From: Saccharopolyspora soli
Lineage (GTDB): Bacteria; Actinomycetota; Actinomycetes; Mycobacteriales; Pseudonocardiaceae
Reading direction: 5' to 3'
Assembly (NCBI RefSeq): GCF_022678645.1
Contig: NZ_JALBWV010000076.1
Span: forward strand, 1 to 38,895
Length of the DNA stretch: 38,895 nucleotides
The position numbers and the translations under genes are program-made. The stretch's first letter is position 1. Each line of letters starts with the position of its first letter. Under the pieces are notes generated by a model. That model searched no databases, had not been told where the DNA came from, and saw nothing but the letters and a program-made list of their open reading frames with translations. Shown here piece after piece: positions 24,687-32,184 of the stretch.

Positions 24687-25439
24687 ATGCGACCACACAC
24701 CGAGCAGGACAAGGCCAAGTGGGCGGCCGGTACCGCCGCGATCGACGCCTACGTCCACGATGGCATGAAGCTCGGGCTCGGTTCCGGCACCACTTCGCAC
24801 TGGTTCGTGCGGGCGCTCGGCGCGGCCGTCTCGGACGGGCTCGACGTCGTCGGAGTGCCCACCTCGACGGGCACCCGCGACCTCGCCGTCGAGGTGGGTG
24901 TGCCGCTGACGACGCTGGCCGACGTGCAGCGCCTGGACATCACCATCGACGGCGCCGACGAGATCGACCACCACGGCAACATGATCAAGGGCGGCGGCGC
25001 CTGCCTGCTGTGGGAGCGCATCGTCGCCGACGCCTCCGACCGGATGGTCGCCGTCGTCGACGACACCAAGCTCGTCGACACCCTGGGCACGTTTCCGCTG
25101 CCCATCGAGGTGATCCCGTTCTCCTGGGAGTCCACCCGCCGGTCCATCGCCCGGCTGCTCACCCGCCTCGGCTACCCGGACCCGGACCTCCGGCTGCGCA
25201 CCCGAGACGGCGCGACCGTGGTCACCGACAGCGGCAATTACCTGATCGACGCGCACCTGCGGGTCATCAAGGACCCGCTGGCCATCGACGGCCAGCTCAA
25301 CTGGATCCCCGGCGTGGTCGAAAACGGCCTGTTCACCGGGATCGCCGACGAAATGATCATCGGCCACCCCACTGGCCAGCACGAAATCCGCGACGTCCAC
25401 GCCGCACCATCAGCCCGCCCCACAACAACCCGGTCGTGA
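24687..25439 (+). CDS. rpiA: Ribose-5-phosphate isomerase A
   Basis: A 250-residue RpiA-type isomerase (ribose 5-phosphate to and from ribulose 5-phosphate). GSGTTSHWF (phosphate loop), DGADEID with D88 and D91, and KGGGACLLWE with K101 and E110 match the E. coli active site (D81, D84, K94, E103). ATG at 24687 follows AGGGGAG. Many actinomycetes rely on RpiB for the housekeeping reaction, so an RpiA inside a catabolic operon is probably a dedicated or altered-specificity enzyme. It may isomerise the phosphorylated product of the kinase encoded just upstream. The stop codon lies within a perfect terminator hairpin. Confidence 0.93.
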   Translation: MRPHTEQDKAKWAAGTAAIDAYVHDGMKLGLGSGTTSHWFVRALGAAVSDGLDVVGVPTSTGTRDLAVEVGVPLTTLADVQRLDITIDGADEIDHHGNMIKGGGACLLWERIVADASDRMVAVVDDTKLVDTLGTFPLPIEVIPFSWESTRRSIARLLTRLGYPDPDLRLRTRDGATVVTDSGNYLIDAHLRVIKDPLAIDGQLNWIPGVVENGLFTGIADEMIIGHPTGQHEIRDVHAAPSARPTTTRS

Positions 25440-25477
25440 GTGGTTGTGGCCGCTCTAGCAGCCACAACCACTCACGA
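25434..25477. terminator. 17-bp perfect hairpin overlapping the rpiA stop codon
   Basis: TCGTGAGTGGTTGTGGC (25434-25450) is the exact complement of GCCACAACCACTCACGA (25461-25477), with a 10-nt loop. The TGA stop (25437-25439) is inside the left arm, so translation to the end of rpiA would open the stem. T-rich sequence follows about 10 bp later (TTTATCTTTG). It ends the BVMO operon and faces the convergent MFS gene. Confidence 0.8.
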
Positions 25478-25487
25478 GCATCAGTGT

Positions 25488-25555
25488 TTATCTTTGTTCT
25501 TGTTTTTGAGGTTCCGCCACCCGCACCGCCACGCAAAACGAGTACGAAGAGGCTC
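25488..25555 (+). repeat. Dispersed intergenic repeat, copy D (internally deleted)
   Basis: Carries the left end (TCTTTGTTCTTGTTTTTG) joined directly to the right end (GAGGTTCCGCCACCCGCACC GCCACGCAAAA) of the family. The middle of copy B, about 125 bp, is missing. It runs up to the stop codon of the MFS transporter at 25556. Copies B and D agree base for base across the right-end block. Confidence 0.78.
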
Positions 25556-26869
25556 TCAGGTCCCGATTGGTTCGCGGGTCAGGTCCGCGGTGTGCGTTTC
25601 GCGCATGAACCACACGCACACCTCGCAGATCACCGCTATCACCGCCACGTAGGCCGAGATCGGCAGGGACGAGCCGGTCCAGGCGATCAGCTGGGTCGCC
25701 AGGATCGGGCTCAGCCCGCCGCCGACGATGCTGCTGGCGTTGTAGGCCACCGACGAACCCGTGTAGCGGTAGCGGGTCGCGAACAGTTCCGGCAAGAACG
25801 CGCCCATCGGGGCGAACAGCGCGGCGAAGGCGATCATGCCCACCGACATGCCGATGGCAACCAGCACCGGCTGACCGGTGTTGATCAGCCCGAACAGCGG
25901 GAACGCCCAGAGGATCGCGAGAACCGCGGCACCTAGGCAGACCCGGCGGCGACCGACCCGGTCGGAGTACACCGCCAGGATCGGGGTGGCGATGCCCATG
26001 ATCGCGGCCGCGATCATCGAGCAGATCAGCAGCATGTTCTTGTTCAGCCCCAGCACCTCGGTGCCGTAGGACAACGAGAACGTGGTGATCGTGTAGAACA
26101 GCGTGTGCGCGAGGATGAACGAGCAGGTGGCCAGCACCAGGGTGCGCGGCTGGCGCTTGAACACCTCGACGATCGGCGCCTTCGCCTTCTCCTGCTCGCG
26201 CATCGCCTTCTCGAAAACCGGCGTCTCGGCGATCCGCATCCGGATGTAGTAGCCGACGACGATCAGCAGGGCGCTGGCCAGGAACGGTATCCGCCAACCC
26301 CAGGCGTCGAACGCGGTGTCCGACATCGTGCCGCCGAGCACCAGGAACGCCAACCCGGCGACGACGAACCCGATCGCCGGTCCGACCTGCGGGAAGCTCG
26401 ACCACAGCCCGCGCCGGTTGCTCGGTGCGTACTCGGTGGCCAGCAGGACCGCACCACCCCATTCCCCGCCGAGCCCGAAGCCCTGCAGGAATCGGCAGGT
26501 CACCAGCAGGATCGGCGCGGCGACGCCGATCGTTTCGAACGTCGGCAACAGGCCGATGGCCACCGTTCCGAGCCCCATCAGCAGCAGCGAGACGATCAGC
26601 ATCGTCTTGCGACCGACGCGGTCGCCGAAGTGGCCGAACACGACGGCACCCACCGGCCTGGCGATGAACCCGACACCGAAGGTGGCGAACGCCGCGAGCG
26701 TGCCAGCCAGCGGCGAGAACGTGGGGAAGAAGAGGTGCCCGAACACCAGCGCCGCCGCGGTGCCGTAGATGTAGAAATCGTAGAACTCGATCGCGGTGCC
26801 GATGAAGCTCGCCGCGGCGATCCGCGATCTGGGCACCACAGCGGGCGGCGAACTGGCAACGGTTGGCAT
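25556..26869 (-). CDS. MFS transporter, metabolite:H+ symporter (MHS) type
   Basis: A 437-residue, 12-helix transporter. The N-terminal ASFIGTAIEFYDFYIYGTAA is the first helix of the MHS group (ShiA, ProP, KgtP, CitA). The loop motifs GHFGDRVGRK (helices 2-3) and YSDRVGRRR (helices 8-9) are both present, as is RFLQGFGLGGEWGGA. The group carries organic acids, betaines and similar compounds with protons, and rarely sugars. ATG at 26869 follows AAGGAG. It faces the BVMO operon and could import its substrate or an acid intermediate; this is inference. The 26870-27178 gap upstream has an inverted repeat CCACA-CCGGA-TGTGG near 27035 and no other recognisable signal. Confidence 0.92.
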   Translation of the reverse strand: MPTVASSPPAVVPRSRIAAASFIGTAIEFYDFYIYGTAAALVFGHLFFPTFSPLAGTLAAFATFGVGFIARPVGAVVFGHFGDRVGRKTMLIVSLLLMGLGTVAIGLLPTFETIGVAAPILLVTCRFLQGFGLGGEWGGAVLLATEYAPSNRRGLWSSFPQVGPAIGFVVAGLAFLVLGGTMSDTAFDAWGWRIPFLASALLIVVGYYIRMRIAETPVFEKAMREQEKAKAPIVEVFKRQPRTLVLATCSFILAHTLFYTITTFSLSYGTEVLGLNKNMLLICSMIAAAIMGIATPILAVYSDRVGRRRVCLGAAVLAILWAFPLFGLINTGQPVLVAIGMSVGMIAFAALFAPMGAFLPELFATRYRYTGSSVAYNASSIVGGGLSPILATQLIAWTGSSLPISAYVAVIAVICEVCVWFMRETHTADLTREPIGT

Positions 26870-27178
26870 TGGCTACTCCTTCGTGGCCGGGCGGGTTGTT
26901 CTGGAGAGTCTTCCAGCCGTGGTTCTCCTTCCCGTCCGGACCAAATCCTCTATTGCGAACAGCACCCTGTGAAGACCTCGGACCAGGCATCTTCCGCGGC
27001 TCTGGACGAACCCACCCGCTCCCGGCGGAATTGGTCCACACCGGATGTGGCCAGTGCGCACATTCATCGGTCCGAGGTGGAGAATGTCGACGGTGGCGGG
27101 CCGCCGACGGACCTACCGCCGAGTGCCGATATCGTCGATAGCGGCTTCCCGTCGTGGTGTCGTTCTGCGGAGGTGCGC

Positions 27179-27913
27179 ATGACCGACCAGTCCGTACCAG
27201 AGGTGTTCAACCGGGTCCTGACGTTGCTGACGCACGCACCCGAGCAACCTGACTTCAGCCACGGATACCTCGACCTGCTCGGTGACCAGCCCGGGGAGCC
27301 GTCCGGTCCGATCCAGTCGTTCTGGGAGTCCGATCTGGGCTCGAACCTCTACGACCACGCGCAGTCGCTCGCCCGGCGGATGTTCCCGACGTGGTACCGG
27401 CTGCCCAGCCCGACGCGTCCGCCCGCTGGTGGGCGGGTGCTCGACATCGGCTGCGGTCCCGGAAACGTCACGGCCAAGCTCGGTCGCGCCATCGGCCCGG
27501 CGGGCCTCGCGATCGGCGTCGACGTCTCCCGCCCCATGCTGGCGCGCGCCGCCCAAACCCAAACCGCCGGGAATGTCGGTTTCGTCCGCGCCGACGCGCG
27601 CGAGTTGCCGTTCCCCGATGGCACCTTCGACCTGGTCACCAGCTTCGCCGCACTGCAGCTGATCCCCGAGCCGCACAAGGTCCTGGCTGAGATGACCGGA
27701 AAACTCGCGCCGGGAGCGTGGTTGGCGGTCATGGTGCCGACACCGCGGGACGGACTGCTGCACCGGACGTTGCAGCTGTTCGGCGACCGGTCCGGCCTGA
27801 CCTTCTTCGACCCGACCGAACTCGCCGAATCCCTGCACGCCGTGGGCATGGAGACCGTGCACACCCACCAAACCGGACCGGTGCTGTGGATCAGCGCCCG
27901 CCGCCCCGAGTAG
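27179..27913 (+). CDS. Class I SAM-dependent methyltransferase (UbiE/type 11 fold)
   Basis: A 244-residue methyltransferase. The SAM motif VLDIGCGPGNVTAKL (about 88-102), the acidic strand GVDVSRPM, and motif FPDGTFDLVTSFAALQLI are typical of Methyltransf_11 proteins. An N-terminal stretch of about 80 residues precedes the fold. ATG at 27179 follows GGAGG at a normal distance; the frame is open further upstream, but without coding character. It stands alone, converging on the regulator trio 90 bp away. The substrate is unknown. Confidence 0.88.
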   Translation: MTDQSVPEVFNRVLTLLTHAPEQPDFSHGYLDLLGDQPGEPSGPIQSFWESDLGSNLYDHAQSLARRMFPTWYRLPSPTRPPAGGRVLDIGCGPGNVTAKLGRAIGPAGLAIGVDVSRPMLARAAQTQTAGNVGFVRADARELPFPDGTFDLVTSFAALQLIPEPHKVLAEMTGKLAPGAWLAVMVPTPRDGLLHRTLQLFGDRSGLTFFDPTELAESLHAVGMETVHTHQTGPVLWISARRPE

Positions 27914-28003
27914 TCTCCACAATGGACTCCCCGACGGGCCTACCCGAGGGGCGCATGCGGCGATCTCGCGCGAAATCGGCAACTCCGGTGTCCGCGCTCC
28001 CTC

Positions 28004-28843
28004 TTATTCGTCGATGTAGTGCTCGATCAGCTGGCGTAGCACGGCGCGAGCCGCGCTGCCTTCCAGAGCTGCGGCTAGGAGCGCGTCGAACAGGCGGTGG
28101 AAGCGGGCCAGTTCGTCGGTATCGGTCACGGTCATTTCGGTGTTGACCGTTTCCACCAGTGCGAGGTCGTCGATAATCGCGAAGCCGTGCAGCGGAACCA
28201 CCGTCAGCTGCGCGTCCAACGGCAGTACCGCCAGCCGCAGCGTCGACATGCCCGCCAGCGCCAGCAGCCGGTCGAGCTGGGCCACCATCACCTGCGGTGG
28301 GGCGACCTGGTGCCGCAACGCGGCTTCCGAGCACAGCACCTCAACAGCCGTTCCGGGCCGGAAAAGCACGGCCTGCCTGGACATTCGCGCCGCGACGGAT
28401 GCGGCGACATCCGGCGGGCTCTGGTGCAGGTCCGCGACCGCTTCGAAGACGTACCGCGCGTATTCGGCGGTCTGCACCAGACCTGGCACGAGCGCGATCT
28501 CGAACAGCCGGATCCGCTCGGCGTCGTGCTCAAGTTGCGCACCGTACTCCTGCCGGGCGCGGTTTCCGGTGCGCAACTGGCGTTTCCAGCTCGCCGCCTC
28601 GATGCGGATCTCGCGCAGTTCCTGCCGCAGTTGGGCCTCGACGCCCACGGCGGCGTCGGTCAACCGGCAGTAGGCGACCACGTCCGCGTCGGAGACCGAC
28701 TGCTTCGCCGTCTCCACCCGCGAAACCTTGGACGGCGTCCACCCGGCTCGCTGCGCGAGCTGTTTCCCGGACAGCCCAGCCGCCAGGCGCAGCCGACGCA
28801 GCGCGTCGCCGAACGCCAGGCGGCGAGTGTCGAAATCGGTCAT
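28004..28843 (-). CDS. XRE-family regulator with DUF5753 domain
   Basis: A 279-residue protein with an N-terminal helix-turn-helix (LRLAAGLSGKQLAQRAGWTP SKVSRVE, about 18-44) and the C-terminal DUF5753 domain (about 95-270, with LVPGLVQTAEYARYVFEA and LRLAVLPLDAQ). This architecture is very abundant in actinomycetes, for example WhiJ-like regulators of development and antibiotics. The ATG at 28843, with AGAGGAG upstream, overlaps the stop of the DUF6879 gene by 4 bp. It is the last gene of a three-gene coupled operon. Confidence 0.92.
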   Translation of the reverse strand: MTDFDTRRLAFGDALRRLRLAAGLSGKQLAQRAGWTPSKVSRVETAKQSVSDADVVAYCRLTDAAVGVEAQLRQELREIRIEAASWKRQLRTGNRARQEYGAQLEHDAERIRLFEIALVPGLVQTAEYARYVFEAVADLHQSPPDVAASVAARMSRQAVLFRPGTAVEVLCSEAALRHQVAPPQVMVAQLDRLLALAGMSTLRLAVLPLDAQLTVVPLHGFAIIDDLALVETVNTEMTVTDTDELARFHRLFDALLAAALEGSAARAVLRQLIEHYIDE

Positions 28844-29379
28844 CGGCTCCTCTGGGGCAGGGCGTGCAGGTAAGCCATGAACGGAATCGCATGATCGCAT
28901 GCGATGTCCCGCCAGGTCCGGTACCGGTTCACCTCCTCCGGGCTGACGATGATCTCGGTGCCAGCGAATCGCTGGTTCTCGAAGTGCAGCAACGCGACCC
29001 GGGCTTCGTCGAAGAGCCAGAAGTCGCTGGACGGCAGCCCCAGGGCCCGCGCTTCGGCCTGGGTCAGCACCCGCATGTCTTCGCCCGCGGCGATGTTCGC
29101 CGGGCTGACATCGAGCTGCCACCGCTGGTATTCGGTGGGCGGTTCTTGGAACACCCGGACTCGGGCGACGATCCGGCCCGCGCTGGTCGCGGCCGCGACC
29201 TCGTCCAACCAGGGTCGCAGCCAGACCAGATCGTCGGGTTCACCGGCGCGCCAACGGCGCCAGGCTTCGGCTTCGGCGGGCTGGCGGTAGGTGCCCTGGC
29301 ATTCCCACCGCCACGCCCGATGCCGGAAGGAGCGCAGGAGTTCGTCGAACTCCGCGCCCGGTAACACCCAGGAACTCAC
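28840..29379 (-). CDS. DUF6879-like protein
   Basis: A 179-residue soluble protein. The sequence SFRHRAWRWECQGTYRQPAE near the start, RVFQEPPTEYQRWQLDVSPAN in the middle, and FWLFDEARVALLHFE near residue 140 are typical of the DUF6879 proteins encoded beside DUF5753 regulators. The GTG at 29379 overlaps the preceding stop (GTGA) and its own stop overlaps the regulator start. The biochemical role is unknown. The two overlaps on both sides argue that its amount is tied to that of the regulator, as for a partner or effector. Confidence 0.8.
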   Translation of the reverse strand: MSSWVLPGAEFDELLRSFRHRAWRWECQGTYRQPAEAEAWRRWRAGEPDDLVWLRPWLDEVAAATSAGRIVARVRVFQEPPTEYQRWQLDVSPANIAAGEDMRVLTQAEARALGLPSSDFWLFDEARVALLHFENQRFAGTEIIVSPEEVNRYRTWRDIACDHAIPFMAYLHALPQRSR

Positions 29380-29585
29380 GGTGCCGCCTCGGGCACGAAG
29401 TCGAGCAACGCGGCCGGAACCTCCACCGCGGTCTCGTGGTCGGGCAGGCCGCGCTCCCGCAACGCGGCAAGAGCCTCGGGATCGGTGACCTTGTAGCCCT
29501 GGACGACGTAGGTTCCCCGGTCGGTGCGGTAGAGCGTCGGACAAGTACCGGCGTGCGACGTCGTGCCCTGGAAGGTCAACTTCAC
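29376..29585 (-). CDS. Small conserved protein of the DUF6879/DUF5753 trio
   Basis: A 69-residue protein (VKLTFQGTTSHAGTCPTLYR onward) rich in TDRGTYVVQGYKVTDPEAL, a pattern often seen in front of DUF6879 genes. The GTG at 29585 is preferred for GAGGAG just upstream; an in-frame ATG at 29612 would add nine residues but lacks such a site. It is the first gene of the trio and overlaps DUF6879 by 4 bp. No known domain. Confidence 0.75.
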   Translation of the reverse strand: MKLTFQGTTSHAGTCPTLYRTDRGTYVVQGYKVTDPEALAALRERGLPDHETAVEVPAALLDFVPEAAP

Positions 29586-29611
29586 TTGCTCCTCCTCGTT
29601 CGGAAGACTCA

Positions 29612-29644
29612 TGCATGGTCTGTGCAATACGTGCATTCGGTCAA
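29612..29644 (-). promoter_or_regulatory. Phased TGCA repeats and -35-like box before the regulator trio
   Basis: TGCA occurs at 29612, 29623 and 29632, at 11 and 9 bp steps, that is on one face of the helix. TTGACC lies next to them (reverse strand, 29644-29639). These are candidate binding sites for autoregulation by the DUF5753 protein. The rest of the 29586-29898 divergent gap shows no further clear signal. Confidence 0.3.
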
Positions 29645-29898
29645 GCATTCGCCGGATCCGCAACTCAAACAGCCATACCGTGTGACGCACTTGCCGAGGT
29701 CCGCTGGACCATTCGGGTTGTCCAACCGGAGAAATGCACCGATTGCTTGAAATGCGCTCCGGCCGTTCCCATACTTCAACCTCCGGGGGAGGCATCAGGA
29801 GACCGAGAGGGCGAACGCGTGAGGATGACCCGTTTCCCGACAGGCACGATCAGCGCCCCACGTGCCTTTCGACCCGCCACCAGGCGGGGAGCAGTGTC

Positions 29899-30135
29899 GT
29901 GATCGGCATCCGGCGGACCGAACCGCACTACTGGATGCCCACCCCTCATCCCGAAACAGGCGTCTTCGAGCGGCACGCGTTCCGCGGCCGTCGCTGGGAG
30001 GGCCAGCCGATGGACATGACCGTGTGCGGCACCTCGGTCGCGATGGCCGAGCCCAGTGAAATGGACTGGCGGACCGCACCGACGTGCATGCCGTGCAACG
30101 ACATCCTCAAGAGTCGACAGACGGCGACCTCGTAG
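29899..30135 (+). CDS. Small zinc-finger-like protein divergent from the regulator trio
   Basis: A 78-residue protein. It carries YWMPTPHPETGVFERHAFRG and a likely zinc ribbon, with one Cys in TVCGTSVAMA and CMPC near the C-terminus plus several His. Small proteins of this form are common beside DUF397/DUF6879/DUF5753 genes in actinomycetes. The GTG at 29899 follows GGGGAG at about 9 nt. It is transcribed away from the trio from a shared 313-bp region, and a hairpin follows the stop codon at once. No function is known. Confidence 0.7.
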   Translation: MIGIRRTEPHYWMPTPHPETGVFERHAFRGRRWEGQPMDMTVCGTSVAMAEPSEMDWRTAPTCMPCNDILKSRQTATS

Positions 30136-30138
30136 ACC

Positions 30139-30175
30139 CCGGCCCGGTGTCGAACCCCGACTCGCACCGGGCCGG
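30139..30175 (+). terminator. 11-bp hairpin after the zinc-finger-like gene
   Basis: CCGGCCCGGTG (30139-30149) and CACCGGGCCGG (30165-30175) are exact complements around a 15-nt loop, followed by TTCTCC. It starts 3 nt after the stop codon, consistent with a GC-rich actinomycete terminator without a long T run. Confidence 0.65.
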
Positions 30176-30365
30176 TTCTCCGTCCACAGTGAACTGATCG
30201 GATTCGGCGCGAGACCGAGCAGCCCATCGGAGGTCTCGCGCAGGATTGGTCGCATTGGGGTGAACCTGGGTACCGAGCGTCTTCCGGGCGAGTGACAGAG
30301 CTCGCGACGGGGCCCGAAACTGGCTCTGGCGCGCTTGTTCCGCCCGAGCCGGAAGGGGATCTCCG

Positions 30366-31073
30366 ATGGGTTGCGGTTCTGGGTCGCGAACCTTCGGTCA
30401 CCTGCGTCCGCACCTCCCGGTGCTGCTCGCGCTCACCGCGAATTCCCCGTTCTGCCGAGGTTTCGACACCGGACATGCCAGTTGGCGCACCATCGTCTGG
30501 TCTCGGCTGCCCTCCGCCGGGCCACCACCGGTGCACCAGAACCCGGCGTCCTACCACCGCACCGTCGACCTGCTGCTGTCCAGCGGAGCCGCACTCGACC
30601 GCGGCATGTTCTACTGGTCCGCCCGACCGGCACCCCAACTGTCCACATTGGAGATAAGGGTGGCCGACGCGGCTGCCATGACCGAAGAAGCTCTGCTGTT
30701 GGCCCTGCTGGTGCGTGCCCTGGCCACTACCGCGCTGCAGGATGTCGCCGAGGACCGACCCGCGCCGGGAGTTCCCGACGAACGGCTCCGCCTCGCCCTG
30801 TGGCGGGCGGCGCACGACGGCCTGGAGGGACAGGGCCTGGACATCACCGGTGAACTGGTGCCCGCCCGCGTTCTGCTGGAAAAGCTGATGAAAGCAGCAC
30901 TACCGGCACTTGACACCAGCGGCGACGCACCCCTGGCCACCAACATCCTGGACCGCCTGCTCCGCCACGGCAGCGGAGCCCACCGCCAGCGGCTCGCGCA
31001 CGCCCGCCGCGGCGACATCAGGGATGTCATCGCACTGCTCACCGAGCAAAACCGGAGCGCGCTACCCGAATGA
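30366..31073 (+). pseudogene. Truncated carboxylate-amine ligase (YbdK/GCS2 family), C-terminal part
   Basis: A 235-residue frame that matches the last two thirds of YbdK-type glutamate-cysteine ligases (usually about 370 residues). LRPHLPVLLALTANSPF, GFDTGHASWRTIVWSRLP, YHRTVDLLLSSGA and LEIRVADAA appear in the family order. The N-terminal part, with the GVEEEF strand and most ATP and glutamate contacts, is absent upstream in all frames that I read. An ATG with AAGGGGA before it opens the fragment, so it may still be translated. With part of the active site missing, it is most likely a decayed gene; a shortened protein with a new role is less likely. Confidence 0.7.
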
Positions 31074-31242
31074 TCGCGGTGCCCGAGCAGCGAGATGATC
31101 CACATTGGACTCCGCCGTGAGCGAGGACCGTCACCGAAGTGGATCTGCATTTCGCCCCGCCGCCTTGCTACCCTCGCTCATCAGCGGGCCGTCGAACCGA
31201 GGTCATCGGGCGCGGCGCGGAAGAGCAACGGGAGGTCCAGCG

Positions 31243-32004
31243 ATGCCGGTGCGGCCGGAGCCTTCAGGACTGCCGAGGAAGATCGTGGACGCCGTGCTCT
31301 TCGACACCTTCGGCACCGTGGTGGACTGGAAGTCCGGTGTCGCGGACGCTGTCGAGGCCATCGCGTTCCGGTACGGGTTCGAGGTCGACCCGATCGACTT
31401 CGCCCTCCGCTGGCGCGCGCACTACCAGCCAGCCATGGAGCCGATCCGCGACGGCACCCGCGAGTTCGCGACGCTGGACGTGCTGCACCGGGAGAACCTG
31501 ATCGCCACGGCGCGGGAAACGGGCCTGCCCATCGACCAGATCGACGCGGCCGACCTGGAATGGCTCAACCGGTCCTGGCACCGGCTCGACGGCTGGCCGG
31601 ACAGCGTTCCCGGTCTGACCGAACTCAAACGGCACTTCATCATCGGCCCGCTGTCCAACGGGCACGTCGCCCTGCTGACCAACATGGCCAAGCACGCCGA
31701 CCTGCCGTGGGACGTCATCATCGGATCCGACGTGACCCGCGCCTACAAGCCGGATCCGAACGCCTACCTCGGCACCGCTCGACTGCTCGATCTGCCACCG
31801 GAGCGGGTCATGCTGTGCGCGGCGCACAACTCGGACCTCGCAGCAGCGAAAAGCCTGGGGCTTCGGACGGCGTTCGTCGCCCGGCCGCAGGAGTACGGGC
31901 CGAGCCAGCGCACCGATCTGCACCCCACCGGGGTCTGGGACGTCATCGCCCGCGACATCCAGGACCTGGCGAGCCAGCTGATCAACCACACGACGGCTGG
32001 TTGA
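31243..32004 (+). CDS. HAD-superfamily hydrolase, haloacid dehalogenase type II-like
   Basis: A 253-residue HAD hydrolase. Nucleophile D21 lies in VLFDTFGTVVDW, motif II is in PLSNGHVALL, motif III lysine in RAYKPDP, and motif IV in MLCAAHNSDL. The T-F-G after the nucleophile and the helical cap at residues 30-110 fit the L-2-haloacid dehalogenase branch, though many such proteins are phosphatases. ATG at 31243 follows GGGAGG; the frame is open upstream to 31105 without coding character. A GntR/FCD gene follows in the same direction and might control it. Confidence 0.88.
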   Translation: MPVRPEPSGLPRKIVDAVLFDTFGTVVDWKSGVADAVEAIAFRYGFEVDPIDFALRWRAHYQPAMEPIRDGTREFATLDVLHRENLIATARETGLPIDQIDAADLEWLNRSWHRLDGWPDSVPGLTELKRHFIIGPLSNGHVALLTNMAKHADLPWDVIIGSDVTRAYKPDPNAYLGTARLLDLPPERVMLCAAHNSDLAAAKSLGLRTAFVARPQEYGPSQRTDLHPTGVWDVIARDIQDLASQLINHTTAG

Positions 32005-32047
32005 CCTGCCCTGCGGAGTCCATTCTGGACAGATCCGCGAACGCCGC

Positions 32048-32065
32048 TGGTGCGGATCAGCACCA
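32048..32065 (+). terminator. Small hairpin after the HAD gene
   Basis: TGGTGC-GGATCA-GCACCA forms a perfect 6-bp stem 43 nt after the HAD stop codon and 120 bp before the GntR gene. It is short and has no T run, so a weak terminator or an operator are both possible. Confidence 0.3.
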
Positions 32066-32184
32066 TGACAGGTCGGGCCGTGTTCCGCAAGGTCTTCGCG
32101 AGGTGTGCGGCGTAACATCAGGATTTGCGGTTCTGCGTGCGACAATGAGCGGAACTTCGCAGTGGGAGCGGAAGGCGACGACGT

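Noticed and set aside
21823..24696. 957-codon reverse-strand open frame opposite ALDH, kinase and the rpiA start
   Set aside because: Spans three well-supported forward genes and their gaps, has low-complexity shadow composition and no recognisable motif.
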